A stretch of 64,000 nucleotides of DNA from Limosilactobacillus urinaemulieris (GCF_014838745.1 NZ_JABUXR010000002.1:1-64000); one strand, 5' to 3'. Positions 9,049-20,377 are shown, numbered from the stretch's first letter. Notes: generated from the letters alone by a model not told the origin. Numbers and translations: made by a program.

Positions 9049-10464
9049 CTAATCAACTTCAACTAAATCCTTAAATAGGCCATAGACAAATTCACTTGCA
9101 TCGAATTTCTGTAGATCATTAACCTTTTCACCCAAACCGACATACTTCACCGGAAGATGAAGTTCATTCCTGATAGCTAGGACAATTCCCCCGCGAGCAG
9201 TTCCGTCAAGCTTAGTCAGGACAATTCCGGTAACATCCGTGCTTTCCTTAAATAATTTAGCCTGGTTCAAAGCATTTTGACCGGTTGTTGCATCCAATAC
9301 AAGGAGAACTTCATGCGGGGCATCAGGAATTTCACGAGTTAAGATCCGCTTCATCTTGGCCAATTCCTTCATCAAATTAACCTTATTCTGTAACCTTCCT
9401 GCGGTATCAACGAATAAAATGTCATAGTTCTCTTTTTTTGCCTTCTGAACAGCATCAAATACAACCGCAGCCGGATCACCATTCTCTGGGCCGGTAACGA
9501 TATCAACACCATCACGCTTAGCCCAAATGTCAAGTTGTTCAGTAGCACCTGCCCGGAAAGTATCAGCCGCTGCCAAAAGGACTTTCTTCCCCTGGCTCTT
9601 AAATAATGCCGCCATCTTTCCAATGGTAGTTGTCTTCCCAGCACCATTAACACCAACAAACATGATCACGGTTGGCCCTTCCTTGGCAAAGTTCAGGTCG
9701 GACTTTTCATCTTTTCCTGCTCTGTCATAAAGATCAACCATTTTTTCAATAATAACGTTAGAAACTTCCTGCTTGCTCTTAGCGTTTTGCAGTTTTACCT
9801 CTTCACGAAGCTCATCACTAAGTTTCATTGCCATATCGTAACCAACATCGGACTCAATCAGTAAATCTTCCAGATCATCAAAGAAGTCCTCATCAACATG
9901 ACGAAAATTAGCTAAAAAGCGATTAAGACGAGCACCAAATCCTGTCCGTGATTTTTCTAGTCCCTGATCATATTTTGCTGCTGTGCTTTCCTCATCAACA
10001 GTTTCGTCATCACTTGCAGCTGCTGATTCTTCTGCTTCTTCCTGAACATCATCATTAACTTCACTTTCAGGTGCAGGAGTCGACACTTCTGCTACTTGAG
10101 AACTACTTTTTGTTGTTGGAGCCTCTTCTTCTGGTTCATCATTTCGACTCGTGACAGTTTCTTCTTCAATAGTACTTGCTGATTCTGCATTTTGTTCAAC
10201 AGAAGATGAAGATCCCGAAAGTGAATCATCAGAAACTTCTTCATTTTGCGGTTGCGCTTCTGTAGTTGTAGAGGAATCTTGATCAACCTCAGGAGCTTCT
10301 TCCTGTGCTTCGGATTCACTACTAGCACTTTGTGAAGTCGTTGCTACCTCACTATCAACGTGAGCATCAGCGACTTTCTGCTCTTCTTTCTCTTCCTGTT
10401 GGGGCCGCTCCTCCTGCTTATCTTCGTGCTTTTTATGCCGACGAAAAATATCAAATAATCCCAT
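9049..10464 (-). CDS. ftsY: Signal recognition particle receptor FtsY
   Basis: Membrane-associated GTPase that docks SRP-ribosome complexes on SecYEG. It has 471 aa. The first 150 or so residues form a very acidic, Ser/Thr/Gln-rich A domain starting [12 protein letters not shown], whose basic amphipathic start probably contacts lipid. The NG domain follows with GVNGAGKTT (about 270-278), DTAGR (about 350) and TKLDG (about 414). The acidic domain is low-complexity, which explains long spurious ORFs in other frames here. Encoded directly after smc. Confidence 0.97.
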   Translation of the reverse strand: MGLFDIFRRHKKHEDKQEERPQQEEKEEQKVADAHVDSEVATTSQSASSESEAQEEAPEVDQDSSTTTEAQPQNEEVSDDSLSGSSSSVEQNAESASTIEEETVTSRNDEPEEEAPTTKSSSQVAEVSTPAPESEVNDDVQEEAEESAAASDDETVDEESTAAKYDQGLEKSRTGFGARLNRFLANFRHVDEDFFDDLEDLLIESDVGYDMAMKLSDELREEVKLQNAKSKQEVSNVIIEKMVDLYDRAGKDEKSDLNFAKEGPTVIMFVGVNGAGKTTTIGKMAALFKSQGKKVLLAAADTFRAGATEQLDIWAKRDGVDIVTGPENGDPAAVVFDAVQKAKKENYDILFVDTAGRLQNKVNLMKELAKMKRILTREIPDAPHEVLLVLDATTGQNALNQAKLFKESTDVTGIVLTKLDGTARGGIVLAIRNELHLPVKYVGLGEKVNDLQKFDASEFVYGLFKDLVEVD

Positions 10465-10480
10465 AAATTACGCCTTCTTC

Positions 10481-13400
10481 CTAGTCGTTTGAACTTTCTA
10501 AGGTATCGATCACATCAACGGAAACCATTCTGGATACTCCTGACTCCTGCATTGTTACCCCATAAAGGACATTGGCATTCATCATTGTTCCCTTACGGTG
10601 AGTAATAACAATAAATTGCGGACCATCATTTCCAAAATGGCTCAGGTAGTTAGCAAAGCGCTGCACATTGACTTCATCAAGTGCTGCTTCAGGTTCATCG
10701 AGAATTGCAAATGGTACTGGCCGTACTTTGAGGATTGCAAATAACAGAGTAATTGCGGTTAACGCCTTTTCACCACCTGAAAGGAGACTCATTCGCTGAT
10801 TCTTCTTCCCGGGTGGCTGGGCCATAATATCAATTCCCGTTGTCAAAATATCATGGGGATCCGTTAGGACTAACCGCGCATGACCACCGGCAAAGATCTG
10901 CTGGAACGTCTGGTCAAATGCAGCTGAAACCTTATTAAACGTTTCGCTAAACCTTGTTTTAACCTGCTCGTCCATTTCATTCATTGTTTCATTTAATTGA
11001 TCACGCGAAGCTAATAAGTCTGCTTGCTGTGTTGATAAGAAATCATACCGTTCCTTAACCCGTTTATATTCAGCAATCGCTCCAGTATTGACTTCACCAA
11101 GGTCAGCTAATCCCCGCCTTAACAGTTTCAGCTTAATCTTCAGTTGATCATCCGGGAGATCGCTAATCTTTTCCTTTGCCTCACCAATGGTCATTGAATA
11201 CTGCGAACTCAAATGATTCAGGTAACTATCTAACTGTGATTCATGACGAATCCGTTGAGCATCAAAATGGTTCAATTCATTTGTTGCTGCCGCTAATAAA
11301 TCGCGTAATCGGTTATGTTCTCCTTCAGCATTAGCAACCTGTTCACTAAGCGAGGTCAGTTTCTCCTTAGCAGTAACTAACCGTTGTTTAACGGCCGCTA
11401 ATTGCCGAGTCGCATCCTGCAAAGCTGTTGTATTTGATTCATTATCTGCATGATCACTATTAATTTGTAAATTAAGCTGTTGAATTTGTCGTTCAAGGTG
11501 ATCGGCTTTGATTTGCAGTGAGTTTTTCTCCTGTTGCAGAGCATGACGACTACTCTTAAGTTGTTGCAACCGTTCCTGAGCAACCGCAATCCACTGCTCC
11601 ATCTGGTGAAGCTGCTGACTTTGCGCTGATTCATCACTTTGAAACTGCTTAATTTGTTCCTGTAGTTCAGTAGTCCGCTGTTTATTAACATCAAACTGCT
11701 GCTGAGCATCTTTCAACTGTTGAATATTTTGCTGTACTTTTTGCTCATAATCAGCGTGTTGATCATTCTGTTGCCCCGATTGAAACTTAAGAGCAGCTAC
11801 TTGACGTTCAACTGCTTGACACTGATTTTGTAACACTTGCTGTTGGCCGGTTGCCGAATGAAGCTTTTCACTTGCCTGGTGCAAATGAGTCTGTAAATCG
11901 GTTAACTGCTCGTCAATTTCTTTTTGGGTAGCCTGCAATTGGGCAACTCGTTTTTCCAATTGACCTGCCGTAACTTGTTCCTTATTAAGAGCATTTTGCA
12001 GCTGGCTAGCTAATTGCTTTTGACTAAGCAAGCCGATTCGTTGGTGACGATTGGCACCCCCGGTCATTGATCCGCTAGCATTAATCAATTGACCATCAAG
12101 CGTTACCACCCTGACATAGTGATGACCGTGTCGAGAAATCTCTGTTGCGTGATCAAGATTGTCAACTACAGCCGTATTTCCTAGAAGGTGTTGTGCAACC
12201 ACATCATACTTAGGATCATAATTGATTAATTCAGTTGCCCGGCCAATATACCCAGGCAATGACCGTAATTGGTTAAAAATTGTTGAAGCCTGATAATGCC
12301 TTAACGTATCAAGGGGCAAGATAGTCACACGTCCCGCACGACGACGGACCAAATAATTAATGATCTGCTTAGCAGTCGCCTGGTGATCAACTACTAATTG
12401 TTGTAACTGACTACCGAGAACCGTCTCAATCGCCGTTGTATATTTTTCTGGAACATCCAGCAGCTCGTTTACAGCACCATCAAGGCCTGAAAACTGTTGC
12501 CGTTGCTTCAAAACGGTCTGAACACCCTGATAGTATCCAGAATATTCTTCCTGCATTGAATGATAATTTTTTAGCCGTGACTGGAGTGAATGAACATCCC
12601 CAAGTGATTGGTACCAAGAACGTTGAGCTTCTTGATACTGTCTCTGTATGCTTTCCTGCTTCTCCTGCTGGCTTTTTAACTGGCTTTGAAGATTGGTAAC
12701 GTGGGCTTGCTGGTCCGTTGCTTCTTTTTTAGCGGTTGCTTCTTGAGCTTTAATTTCAGTTAATCGTTGTTGAGCAGCCTGAAGCTCAGCATTACTTTGC
12801 TGTTGTGCGTTGATGGTTTGCTCGTGATTACTTTTCAGAAAAGCTTGCTGGTTTTGCAGGGTTGTAATTTGTTGCATTAAATCAACTTGATTTCCCCGCA
12901 ATTCTTCTAGTTTTTCATTAGCATGCTGAATCCGTTGACTACTAGTCATTCGCTTGGCAGCAGCTAATTCTTCCTGATGATTGGCAATTGCCCCTTTTTG
13001 TGACTGAACCTGTTCATTAGCCTGAGTTAATTTTTGGTCAACCTCTGTTTGTTGCTGTTTAAGCTTCTGCAGTTGATTAGTTAATCGCTCGCGTTCCTGA
13101 AGCTGCTGCTCACGTTTAATTGAAGACACCGATTGCTGATTTTGCAATTTACCAATCATTTCGGTAGTCGTCAGAATTTGAGCCTGAAGTTGGTCTTTTT
13201 GCGTCTGCAAATTACCTTGTTGTTGCTTTAACTGGTTCAATCCCGCTGTTGACTTGGTAAGTTGAGCAGTATAATCACTGACCAGCTTTTGATCAGTCGC
13301 TAGCTTAGCTTTCAGATTTGTTAATTCCTTACTAGTTTGCTCATAAAGACGTACTGTTTGGGTCCGGTCGAGAAGATCATATTGCCCTTTCTGCTCTAAA

Positions 13401-14044
13401 TAATCCTCAGCAAGGGCACTTTCATCAGCTAATGGTTCCAGCTGACTCGTCAACTCAGCAATAATATCGTTAACCCGGTTAAGATTATCCATAGTTGAGC
13501 TCAGCCGTTTTTCAGCAGTATCCTTATTTTTCTTGTATTTTGCAACTCCAGCCACCGCTTCAATAATTGAACGACGATCAGCTGGCTTACCGTTAAAAAT
13601 TGCCTCAATTTGTCCCTGGGAAATAATAGAAAAGGACTCCCGACCTAACCCAGAATCAATGAATAAATCAGTAATATCCTTTAACCGAACTTCTTGACCA
13701 TTAACCAGATATTCACTATCACCATTTCGATACAGCTTTCGAGTAATTGTTAATTCAGTAAAATCACTGGCAAGGTAATGATCGCTATTGTCAAAAGTGA
13801 TTGATACAAGTGCCCGATTAAGCGGTTTGCGGTCACTGGAACCGTTAAAAATCACATCAGCCATTTTATCACCACGAAGCTGATGAGCGGATTGTTCACC
13901 CATTACCCAGCGAATTGCTTCAATAATATTACTCTTTCCACTGCCGTTTGGGCCAACAATTCCTGTCATTCCTGGTTCAAATTTAATTGTTGTCTTCTGA
14001 GCAAAGGACTTAAAGCCATCCAATGTTAGAGATAATAACTGCAT
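10481..14044 (-). CDS. smc: Chromosome segregation ATPase SMC
   Basis: Core of the condensin that organises and segregates the chromosome with ScpA and ScpB. Full length at 1187 aa. Walker [10 protein letters not shown] lies at 32-40. Two long Gln-rich coiled-coil arms flank a hinge (about 510-670, with GSMTGGANR near 655). The C-terminal ABC signature LLSGGEKAL (about 1085) and Walker [13 protein letters not shown] (about 1107-1118) are intact. It sits in the rnc-smc-ftsY order shared by Firmicutes. Confidence 0.98.
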   Translation of the reverse strand: MQLLSLTLDGFKSFAQKTTIKFEPGMTGIVGPNGSGKSNIIEAIRWVMGEQSAHQLRGDKMADVIFNGSSDRKPLNRALVSITFDNSDHYLASDFTELTITRKLYRNGDSEYLVNGQEVRLKDITDLFIDSGLGRESFSIISQGQIEAIFNGKPADRRSIIEAVAGVAKYKKNKDTAEKRLSSTMDNLNRVNDIIAELTSQLEPLADESALAEDYLEQKGQYDLLDRTQTVRLYEQTSKELTNLKAKLATDQKLVSDYTAQLTKSTAGLNQLKQQQGNLQTQKDQLQAQILTTTEMIGKLQNQQSVSSIKREQQLQERERLTNQLQKLKQQQTEVDQKLTQANEQVQSQKGAIANHQEELAAAKRMTSSQRIQHANEKLEELRGNQVDLMQQITTLQNQQAFLKSNHEQTINAQQQSNAELQAAQQRLTEIKAQEATAKKEATDQQAHVTNLQSQLKSQQEKQESIQRQYQEAQRSWYQSLGDVHSLQSRLKNYHSMQEEYSGYYQGVQTVLKQRQQFSGLDGAVNELLDVPEKYTTAIETVLGSQLQQLVVDHQATAKQIINYLVRRRAGRVTILPLDTLRHYQASTIFNQLRSLPGYIGRATELINYDPKYDVVAQHLLGNTAVVDNLDHATEISRHGHHYVRVVTLDGQLINASGSMTGGANRHQRIGLLSQKQLASQLQNALNKEQVTAGQLEKRVAQLQATQKEIDEQLTDLQTHLHQASEKLHSATGQQQVLQNQCQAVERQVAALKFQSGQQNDQHADYEQKVQQNIQQLKDAQQQFDVNKQRTTELQEQIKQFQSDESAQSQQLHQMEQWIAVAQERLQQLKSSRHALQQEKNSLQIKADHLERQIQQLNLQINSDHADNESNTTALQDATRQLAAVKQRLVTAKEKLTSLSEQVANAEGEHNRLRDLLAAATNELNHFDAQRIRHESQLDSYLNHLSSQYSMTIGEAKEKISDLPDDQLKIKLKLLRRGLADLGEVNTGAIAEYKRVKERYDFLSTQQADLLASRDQLNETMNEMDEQVKTRFSETFNKVSAAFDQTFQQIFAGGHARLVLTDPHDILTTGIDIMAQPPGKKNQRMSLLSGGEKALTAITLLFAILKVRPVPFAILDEPEAALDEVNVQRFANYLSHFGNDGPQFIVITHRKGTMMNANVLYGVTMQESGVSRMVSVDVIDTLESSND

Positions 14045-14049
14045 AGTGC

Positions 14050-14772
14050 CTACTTACCTTCTTGACGGAGTTTATTAAGTGCTTGACTTGCTGCTTGCAT
14101 TTCAGCATGTTTCTTAGAGGAACCAGTACCCTCACCGATTACCTTCCCATCAGCTGAAACATTAACTTTGAACTCTGGATCGTTTTCCGTCCCCGATTCC
14201 TGAAGAAGGTGGTATTCAATATCAACATCACCGTCGCGTTGTAAAAATTCCTGAAGGCTTGTTTTAGCATCAACAGCATGGTCAAACCAACCCAAATCAA
14301 GCTTAGGGAAGATTACTCGTTGAACAAACTTTTCAACGGCAGGTCGTCCCTGATCTAAGTAAAGGGCCCCAATAAATGATTCAAAAATATCACAAAGCAA
14401 TCCTGGACGTTGACGAGCACCGGCCATTTCTTCACCATGGCCCAAGCGAATGTATTGGTCGAAATGACATTCTTTAGCGAATTTAGAAAAACTATCTTCG
14501 CAAACCATTGCAGCCCGTAGACGGGTCAACTTTCCCTGTGGTAATTCTGGAAAACGTTTATAGATGTATTCGGAAACAATCAATTCCAACACAGCATCGC
14601 CAAGAAATTCAATCCGTTCATAAAATTTAAGTCCTTGATGAGGGTGTTCATTTACGTATGAAGCCTGAGTAAATGCTTCCGCTAGCAAATCAGGATTAGT
14701 AAAATGAATATCAAATTCCTTGGCCAGGTAGTCTTGTAAATTCTTAATAGTAAAAACTTCCTTTCTCTTCAT
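14050..14772 (-). CDS. rnc: Ribonuclease III
   Basis: Endonuclease for double-stranded RNA (rRNA and mRNA processing). The signature ERIEFLGDAVLEL lies at about residues 52-64 with the catalytic acidic residues present, and a dsRNA-binding domain fills the C-terminal third. The start is uncertain. The ATG at 14772 (240 aa) has no ribosome-binding site. A strong AAAGGAAG lies downstream of that ATG, and 8 nt after it is an in-frame ATT (14748) that would give a protein beginning xKNLQDYL. The reading frame upstream of 14772 runs into the acpP terminator and is not coding. Confidence 0.95.
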   Translation of the reverse strand: MKRKEVFTIKNLQDYLAKEFDIHFTNPDLLAEAFTQASYVNEHPHQGLKFYERIEFLGDAVLELIVSEYIYKRFPELPQGKLTRLRAAMVCEDSFSKFAKECHFDQYIRLGHGEEMAGARQRPGLLCDIFESFIGALYLDQGRPAVEKFVQRVIFPKLDLGWFDHAVDAKTSLQEFLQRDGDVDIEYHLLQESGTENDPEFKVNVSADGKVIGEGTGSSKKHAEMQAASQALNKLRQEGK

Positions 14773-14782
14773 TAAAGATGTG

Positions 14783-14819
14783 AAAAAAGCCGCGATAAAG
14801 TACAAGCCTTCATCGCGGA
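14783..14819 (-). terminator. acpP terminator
   Basis: Minus-strand CCGCGAT (14818-14812) pairs with ATCGCGG (14796-14790), followed by six T (14788-14783). It lies only 11 nt before the rnc ATG, so rnc-smc-ftsY-ffh transcription must involve read-through or a promoter I did not find. Confidence 0.85.
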
Positions 14820-14832
14820 CCTCAAAGAATTA

Positions 14833-15087
14833 TTAATCAGCGGTATGTTCGGCAATGTAGTCAACTACTTCACCAATCGTACTTAACTTTTCAGCATCTT
14901 CATCATCAATTTCTTCACCAAACGTATCCTCAAGCTCAAGGACAAATTCAACAAAGTCAATTGAATCAGCATCTAGATCTGTTTTTAAATTTAATTCATC
15001 GGTAATTTTTGCCCGATCAACATCAAAGTGATCAGCCACGATTTCTGAAACCTTATTAAAGATTTCTTGCTTTTTATCTTCAGCCAT
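14833..15087 (-). CDS. acpP: Acyl carrier protein
   Basis: 84-aa, very acidic carrier of fatty acyl chains. The phosphopantetheine attachment serine is Ser42 in DADSIDFVEF; this copy has DSI rather than the commoner DSL. Encoded just after plsX, so lipid precursor synthesis is grouped here. Such plsX-linked ACPs serve phospholipid synthesis; a second ACP may exist in the fab cluster elsewhere. SD GAGAGG precedes the ATG. Confidence 0.95.
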   Translation of the reverse strand: MAEDKKQEIFNKVSEIVADHFDVDRAKITDELNLKTDLDADSIDFVEFVLELEDTFGEEIDDEDAEKLSTIGEVVDYIAEHTAD

Positions 15088-15145
15088 TGACTGTTACCTC
15101 TCTTTATTAGTTCGCTACTATTTTAGGCGTTTTTTGCCTTCTTGT

Positions 15146-16153
15146 CTACTCATTGTTTTGGTTAAAAAATTTAACGGTTTCCTCAATAACACCAGTTTTT
15201 AGCATTGTCCGAATCTGACTAATGGTATTTTTAACGGCTGTGGCGTCTGATGAACCGTGTGTTTTAACTACGGGAGCTTTTAACCCCAGGAGAACGGCGC
15301 CTCCATAAGTTGAAGCACTCATTTCCTGCCCAATCCGATGAAAGACCGGTTTCAACATTAAATAACCTAGCTTAGCACGGATACCACCATTTAGGATACC
15401 ATCCTTAATTAATGTCATCATCATTTTGGCAGTTCCTTCAGTTGCTTTCAAAGCAGCATTGGCCGTCCAACCATCGCTAACAATGACGTCAGCCTTACCA
15501 AATAAGAGGTCGCCGGATTCAACATTGCCGATAAAGTTAAGTTCTTTTTCTGTATTAAGCAGCTGCCAAACATCCTTATGGAGCTGATCACCCTTATCCT
15601 CTTCAGCACCATTATTAAGCAGTGCAATTCGCGGATTAGCAACTCCGAGAACCTTTTCTGCGTAAAATTTACCAAGATAAGCAAATTGAACAAGATTCTT
15701 CTCTTTACTTTCAGCGTTAGCACCGGTATCAAGGTAAACAAAATTTTGACGTTTAGATCCCGGCTTAGCAATGGGAAGGATACTGGTTAGTCCTGGTCGA
15801 TCGATTCCATGAATTCGTCCAACAATAAAGATTCCCGCAGCCAGAACAGCTCCTGTATTCCCAGCAGAAAAGAATGCATCCGCATCCCCTTCCTTAACCG
15901 CTTTAGCAGCCTGAACAATTGAAGAATCCTTTTTCTTGCGAATCGCCCGAACCGGCTCTTCACCCATCGAGATTTCTTCAGTAGTTTCAACGATTTTTAA
16001 ACGATCCTGATTAGTAATCACCGCTTTAATTTTATCCGGGTTACCATAGAGATCAAAGGTCAAATCAGGATACAAGTCCCGTGCCTCTTCGACCCCTTCA
16101 ATAATTGCTTTAGGGGCATTATCACCGCCCATTGCATCTACAGCAATTTTCAT
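15146..16153 (-). CDS. plsX: Phosphate acyltransferase PlsX
   Basis: Converts acyl-ACP to acyl-phosphate, the donor for PlsY in phosphatidic acid synthesis; a peripheral membrane enzyme. The product from the ATG at 16153 is 335 aa, beginning MKIAVDAMGGDNAP, the classic PlsX start, with AGGAGG 9 nt upstream. An 11-residue in-frame upstream extension overlaps recG and is rejected. The start lies 14 nt beyond the recG stop codon, inside the same operon. Confidence 0.97.
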   Translation of the reverse strand: MKIAVDAMGGDNAPKAIIEGVEEARDLYPDLTFDLYGNPDKIKAVITNQDRLKIVETTEEISMGEEPVRAIRKKKDSSIVQAAKAVKEGDADAFFSAGNTGAVLAAGIFIVGRIHGIDRPGLTSILPIAKPGSKRQNFVYLDTGANAESKEKNLVQFAYLGKFYAEKVLGVANPRIALLNNGAEEDKGDQLHKDVWQLLNTEKELNFIGNVESGDLLFGKADVIVSDGWTANAALKATEGTAKMMMTLIKDGILNGGIRAKLGYLMLKPVFHRIGQEMSASTYGGAVLLGLKAPVVKTHGSSDATAVKNTISQIRTMLKTGVIEETVKFFNQNNE

Positions 16154-16166
16154 TATATTAATCCTC

Positions 16167-18203
16167 CTAGTCAAAGTGTGTTTCAAGTTGGTTTCGTTTT
16201 AAGTAGAGTACTAGTGGCTGATTATCATCCACCTGATCCCAATGGGGAGTTGCTAATAGGTTAGCGGCATCTTCCTTAGCAATTTGTAAAATCTTCAAAT
16301 CACCAATCGGGTCTCCAACCTTAAAGTCAGGAAGTCCCGATTGCTTGGCCCCAAGAACATCACCTGCTCCACGAAGTTCAAGATCCCGTTGGGCAACCTT
16401 AAACCCATCAGTTGTTGCAACCATTGTTTTCATTCGTGCTGTTCCTTCATCGGTTTTGGGATCAGCAATTAACAAACAATAACTTTGTCGTTTTCCACGC
16501 CCAACTCTCCCGCGCAGTTGGTGTAATTGAGCAAGGCCAAAGCGATCAGCGTTGTAGATAATCATCACAGTTGCATTAGGATTATCAACACCGACTTCGA
16601 CAACCGTTGTTGAAACAAGAACCTGGATTTTGCCGTCTTGAAATTCTTTCATTACGGCATCCTTTTCGTTCCCATTTAAGCGACCATGTAAAAGACCAAC
16701 CTTATAATCTGGCTGAAAGTAATTGGCTAATCGTTCATAAAGGTCAGTCGCGTTCTGAACATCCAATGCTTCTGATTCTTCAATTAACGGACTAACAACA
16801 TAAGCTTGAGCCCCACCAGCTAATTGTTGACGAAGAAACTTTAAGGCATCATTACTTTGCTTATCTTTTAGCCAACGCGTTTCAATCGGTTTCCGCCCTG
16901 CTGGTAGTTCATCAATTACTGACACGTCCATTTCACCATATGAGGTAATTGCTAATGTCCGTGGAATTGGTGTAGCCGTCATGGCAAGAACGTCCGGGTG
17001 TTCACCCTTTTCCCGTAATTGTTGACGTTGATTAACACCAAACCGGTGCTGTTCATCCGTAATCACCAAGCCAAGATTAGCATACTCTACGTCCGATTGA
17101 ATTAATGCATGCGTTCCAATTATTAAATTGATATCGCCTTTTTTTATTGCGCTAACTAATTCACGATGCTGTTTAGCGGTTAGTGAACCAGTAAGCAGGC
17201 CAACATGAACATGCGTACCCGCGAAGACTTTAGCTAATTTTTCTGCATGTTGAGTTGCTAAAATTTCAGTTGGCGCCATTAAAGCTGCCTGATAACCTGC
17301 ACTTATTGTCGCATAAATGGCAATCGCAGCAACAATCGTCTTTCCAGAACCGACATCTCCCTGAAGAAGGCGATTCATTTGAATTGGTTGCCGTAAATCA
17401 CGACAGATTTCATTGACAACCTTCTTTTGCGCATTAGTAAGCTCAAATGGAAGCCGAAAAATAAATTCTTTTAACTCGTCATTATGGTATAAGATTCGTG
17501 TGCCGTCTTCCTGACGATGTGCTCGTCTGATTGCCTGTAGACGCAGTTGAAATAGAAAGAACTCCTCATATGCCGCAGTTCGTCGTGCTGCCTTAGCGAC
17601 CATTTGACTTTCCGGAAAGTGAAGATCCTTAATCATTTCTCGTCGATCTAATAACCGATATTTTTGGCGAAGCATGGTAGGAAGTAATGTTGGAATAACC
17701 CGCTGGTAATCTTCATATGCTTGACGGATTAACGATCTCAAGGTACTTTGGCGAAGATGCTTATTTGTAGGATAGATGGCACCAAATTCATTCTCTGGAG
17801 TTCCTGTTGTCGTTACTAGTTTTGTCCCCGTTACCTGTTGACGACTAGCATCCCACTTGCCCATTACGGTTACCTGTCGATCTAACTCCACTTGTTTTTT
17901 TAGATATGGTTGGTTAAAAAACGTGGCCATGACCACTTGCTGGCCAACCTGTAACCGAAAACTCAGCCGATTTCGCCGGTAGCCAAACCGGCTAAACAGC
18001 GGTTCGGAAACAATCTTTCCTTTAATGGTTACCCGTTGTTTATCCTTGACCGTCCTTAAGTCGTTCGGCGTAAAGTCATCATACCTTGTCGGGTAGTATG
18101 TCAGCAAATCTTCAATCGTATCGATATTTAAAGTTGCTAAATCAGCCACCCGTTTAGGACCAACTCCTTTTAACACCGAAACTGGATCCTGAAGACTTTT
18201 CAT
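16167..18203 (-). CDS. recG: ATP-dependent DNA helicase RecG
   Basis: Branch-migration helicase that remodels stalled forks and recombination intermediates. Full length, about 678 aa: N-terminal wedge/OB domain, then a superfamily 2 motor with GDVGSGKT (about 282-289), TDEQHRFG (about 380-387) and motif VI LRGRVGRG. Two consecutive ATG codons (18206, 18203) follow the GGGGGAGGGAG site; the second has the better spacing. It lies between fakA and plsX as in other lactobacilli. Confidence 0.97.
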   Translation of the reverse strand: MKSLQDPVSVLKGVGPKRVADLATLNIDTIEDLLTYYPTRYDDFTPNDLRTVKDKQRVTIKGKIVSEPLFSRFGYRRNRLSFRLQVGQQVVMATFFNQPYLKKQVELDRQVTVMGKWDASRQQVTGTKLVTTTGTPENEFGAIYPTNKHLRQSTLRSLIRQAYEDYQRVIPTLLPTMLRQKYRLLDRREMIKDLHFPESQMVAKAARRTAAYEEFFLFQLRLQAIRRAHRQEDGTRILYHNDELKEFIFRLPFELTNAQKKVVNEICRDLRQPIQMNRLLQGDVGSGKTIVAAIAIYATISAGYQAALMAPTEILATQHAEKLAKVFAGTHVHVGLLTGSLTAKQHRELVSAIKKGDINLIIGTHALIQSDVEYANLGLVITDEQHRFGVNQRQQLREKGEHPDVLAMTATPIPRTLAITSYGEMDVSVIDELPAGRKPIETRWLKDKQSNDALKFLRQQLAGGAQAYVVSPLIEESEALDVQNATDLYERLANYFQPDYKVGLLHGRLNGNEKDAVMKEFQDGKIQVLVSTTVVEVGVDNPNATVMIIYNADRFGLAQLHQLRGRVGRGKRQSYCLLIADPKTDEGTARMKTMVATTDGFKVAQRDLELRGAGDVLGAKQSGLPDFKVGDPIGDLKILQIAKEDAANLLATPHWDQVDDNQPLVLYLKRNQLETHFD

Positions 18204-18223
18204 CATACTCCCTCCCCCACCGT

Positions 18224-18272
18224 AAAAAGAGTTGGATGGACATCAGTTGACTGGTGTTCTGCATCCAACTCC
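18224..18272 (-). terminator. fakA terminator
   Basis: Minus-strand GAGTTGGATG (18271-18262) pairs with CATCCAACTC (18238-18229), extended by an inner ACACCAGT/ACTGATGT pairing and followed by five T (18228-18224). Confidence 0.85.
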
Positions 18273-18282
18273 TTAATTTAAA

Positions 18283-19989
18283 TTATTCAACGGAAATCAA
18301 ATATGGGTATACTGGTTGGCCACCTTCATAAATTTCGGTTTCCAATTCATCATCCATTTCTTCAACAGCTGCCTTAATTTCTTCAGCTGTCTTTTTATCA
18401 CCGTCTTGTCCATATAGAATTGTTACGATTTCACTGTCTTCATCAAGCATTTTTTTAACCATCTTGATAGCAGCTTCCTTGAGGTCTGGATCGGTATTAA
18501 CAATCTTTCCATCAACAATTCCCATGAAGTCATCCTTCTTAATCGTTTGACCGTCAATTTCGGTATCTCGAATAGCGTTGGTAACCTCACCGCTCTTAAC
18601 TGTAGAAAGATTGGTTTCCATATTAGATTGATTATCTTCTAATGATGCTTCTGGATTATATTCAAGAAGTGCAGTCATCGCTTGAGGAATTGTCTTACTA
18701 TGAACCACGACGGCTGGAATATCCGCAATGTCAGCAGCCTGTTCTGCTGCCATAAAGATATTTCCGTTATTTGGCAAAACGATCGCTTGCTTAGCACCAC
18801 TGTTATTGATTGCATCCGCAATATCCTGAATACTTGGGTTCATCGTTTGACCACCCTTGATAACGTGGGTTACTCCAAGGCTCTTTAACAGTTTAGCAAT
18901 TCCATCACCAGACGTTACCGCAATTACAGCGGTTTCTGGCTTAGGCTTAGCTGCTTCACGGGCTTTGTCAATTGGTGTTTCTGAGCGTTCTGCTTCTTCT
19001 TCATCGTGTTCCATAATCTCTTCTTGTTGCCAAACCATGTTATGGATTTCAATGGTTTGAAGATCACCAAATTGCTGACCCCATGATAAGACTTCGCCGG
19101 GGTGTTCGGTATGAACATGGACCCGAACAACAGAATCATCGTTTAGGACAAGAAGACTGTCACCCATTTTAGCAAGGTAATTGTAAAAGGTATCATAATC
19201 AAACTTTTGCTTAACCTGTTTTCCCTTACCAATTCGCACAAGCATTTGCGTACAATAAGTATATTGAATGTCTTCCGGATTTAGCTTTCCCTGGACACTT
19301 TGGTGATCCATCGCCTTAACCATTTCATCAACTTCGGCATTATCAGGCTTGTAACTATCATCCTTATCAACCTTACCACTTAAGGCTTCATCAAAAGCTT
19401 GAAGAACAAAAACAAGTCCTTGACCACCAGAGTCAACAACCCCGACCTGCTTAAGAACAGGCAATAATTCAGGGGTTTTCTTAAGCGCAACCGTTGATGC
19501 CTCATAAATTGCGTGCATAATCTCGACAATATCGTCGGTCTGCTTAGCTTTATCCAATCCAGCTTGTGCTGATTCACGGACAACAGTCAAAATCGTCCCT
19601 TCAGTTGGCTTCATAACAGCTTTGTACGCAACTTTCGCACCATTAGCATAAGCCTCAGCGAAATCATGGGCGTCAAGAACTGCTTTCCCTTCTGCTCCCT
19701 TGGCAAAGCCACGGAAGATTTGTGAAAGAATCACTCCTGAATTCCCCCGGGCACCCATTAAAAGTCCTTTAGCTAAGGCACCAGCTAAATCGCCAACCTT
19801 AGTACTATTTGCATTGCGTTCGTACTTAGCACCACTAGCCATTGAAGATGTCATGTTTGTCCCCGTATCACCGTCAGGAACAGGGAAAACATTCAGTGAA
19901 TTAATAAATTCGGCATTCTTGCTCAGCTTACTAGCAGCAGCTTGAACCATTTTGCCAAATTCAAGATTCGTAATTTCAGTTACAGCCAA
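18283..19989 (-). CDS. fakA: Fatty acid kinase ATP-binding subunit FakA (DAK2/YloV)
   Basis: Phosphorylates exogenous fatty acids presented by FakB proteins, feeding acyl-phosphate into the PlsX/PlsY route. 568 aa. The N-terminal Dak2 domain has the metal-binding motif PDGDTGTNM (38-46) and ARGNSGVILSQ; the C-terminal half is the FakB-interacting domain. It sits with asp23, its usual neighbour, and near plsX and acpP, which fits a lipid role. Confidence 0.93.
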   Translation of the reverse strand: MAVTEITNLEFGKMVQAAASKLSKNAEFINSLNVFPVPDGDTGTNMTSSMASGAKYERNANSTKVGDLAGALAKGLLMGARGNSGVILSQIFRGFAKGAEGKAVLDAHDFAEAYANGAKVAYKAVMKPTEGTILTVVRESAQAGLDKAKQTDDIVEIMHAIYEASTVALKKTPELLPVLKQVGVVDSGGQGLVFVLQAFDEALSGKVDKDDSYKPDNAEVDEMVKAMDHQSVQGKLNPEDIQYTYCTQMLVRIGKGKQVKQKFDYDTFYNYLAKMGDSLLVLNDDSVVRVHVHTEHPGEVLSWGQQFGDLQTIEIHNMVWQQEEIMEHDEEEAERSETPIDKAREAAKPKPETAVIAVTSGDGIAKLLKSLGVTHVIKGGQTMNPSIQDIADAINNSGAKQAIVLPNNGNIFMAAEQAADIADIPAVVVHSKTIPQAMTALLEYNPEASLEDNQSNMETNLSTVKSGEVTNAIRDTEIDGQTIKKDDFMGIVDGKIVNTDPDLKEAAIKMVKKMLDEDSEIVTILYGQDGDKKTAEEIKAAVEEMDDELETEIYEGGQPVYPYLISVE

Positions 19990-20014
19990 TTATCTTTCCT
20001 CCTAGTAACGCAAA

Positions 20015-20377
20015 TTAATCATCAAGTGAGCGAACACCTTGAACACAAACATTAACTGAGTTTGCCGTAATGCCAAGCATCGATTCAAGGTTATATTTTA
20101 CCTTTGATTGAACACTCTTTGAAACTTCTGAGATCTTAGTACCATAACCGACGATGATATTCACATCAATGGCAACACCGTTATCTTGTTGACGAACAAC
20201 AACACCACGACTAAAGTTTTCGCGACGCAAGATTTGGTTAACACCATCACGAAGTGGATTACGTGATGCCATTCCAACTACACCATAGTTATCAGTAGCA
20301 GCACCACCAACAACTGCTGAAATTACGTCATTGTTGATATCGATCATTCCAGATTGTGTTTTAATTTTAACCGCCAT
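20015..20377 (-). CDS. Asp23/Gls24 family envelope stress protein (YloU)
   Basis: 120-aa member of the Asp23/Gls24 (DUF322) family, found next to the fatty acid kinase gene in most Firmicutes. Asp23 relatives are membrane-tethered and respond to envelope stress; here no anchor helix is visible. Two ATG codons follow AAGGAGG; the second (20377, 7-nt spacing) fits best. A second family member is encoded at 40394-40834. Confidence 0.9.
   Translation of the reverse strand: MAVKIKTQSGMIDINNDVISAVVGGAATDNYGVVGMASRNPLRDGVNQILRRENFSRGVVVRQQDNGVAIDVNIIVGYGTKISEVSKSVQSKVKYNLESMLGITANSVNVCVQGVRSLDD

Noticed and set aside
9980-10440. Alternative-frame ORFs over the N-terminus of ftsY
   Set aside because: They are shadows of the low-complexity acidic A domain of FtsY, with no ribosome-binding sites.
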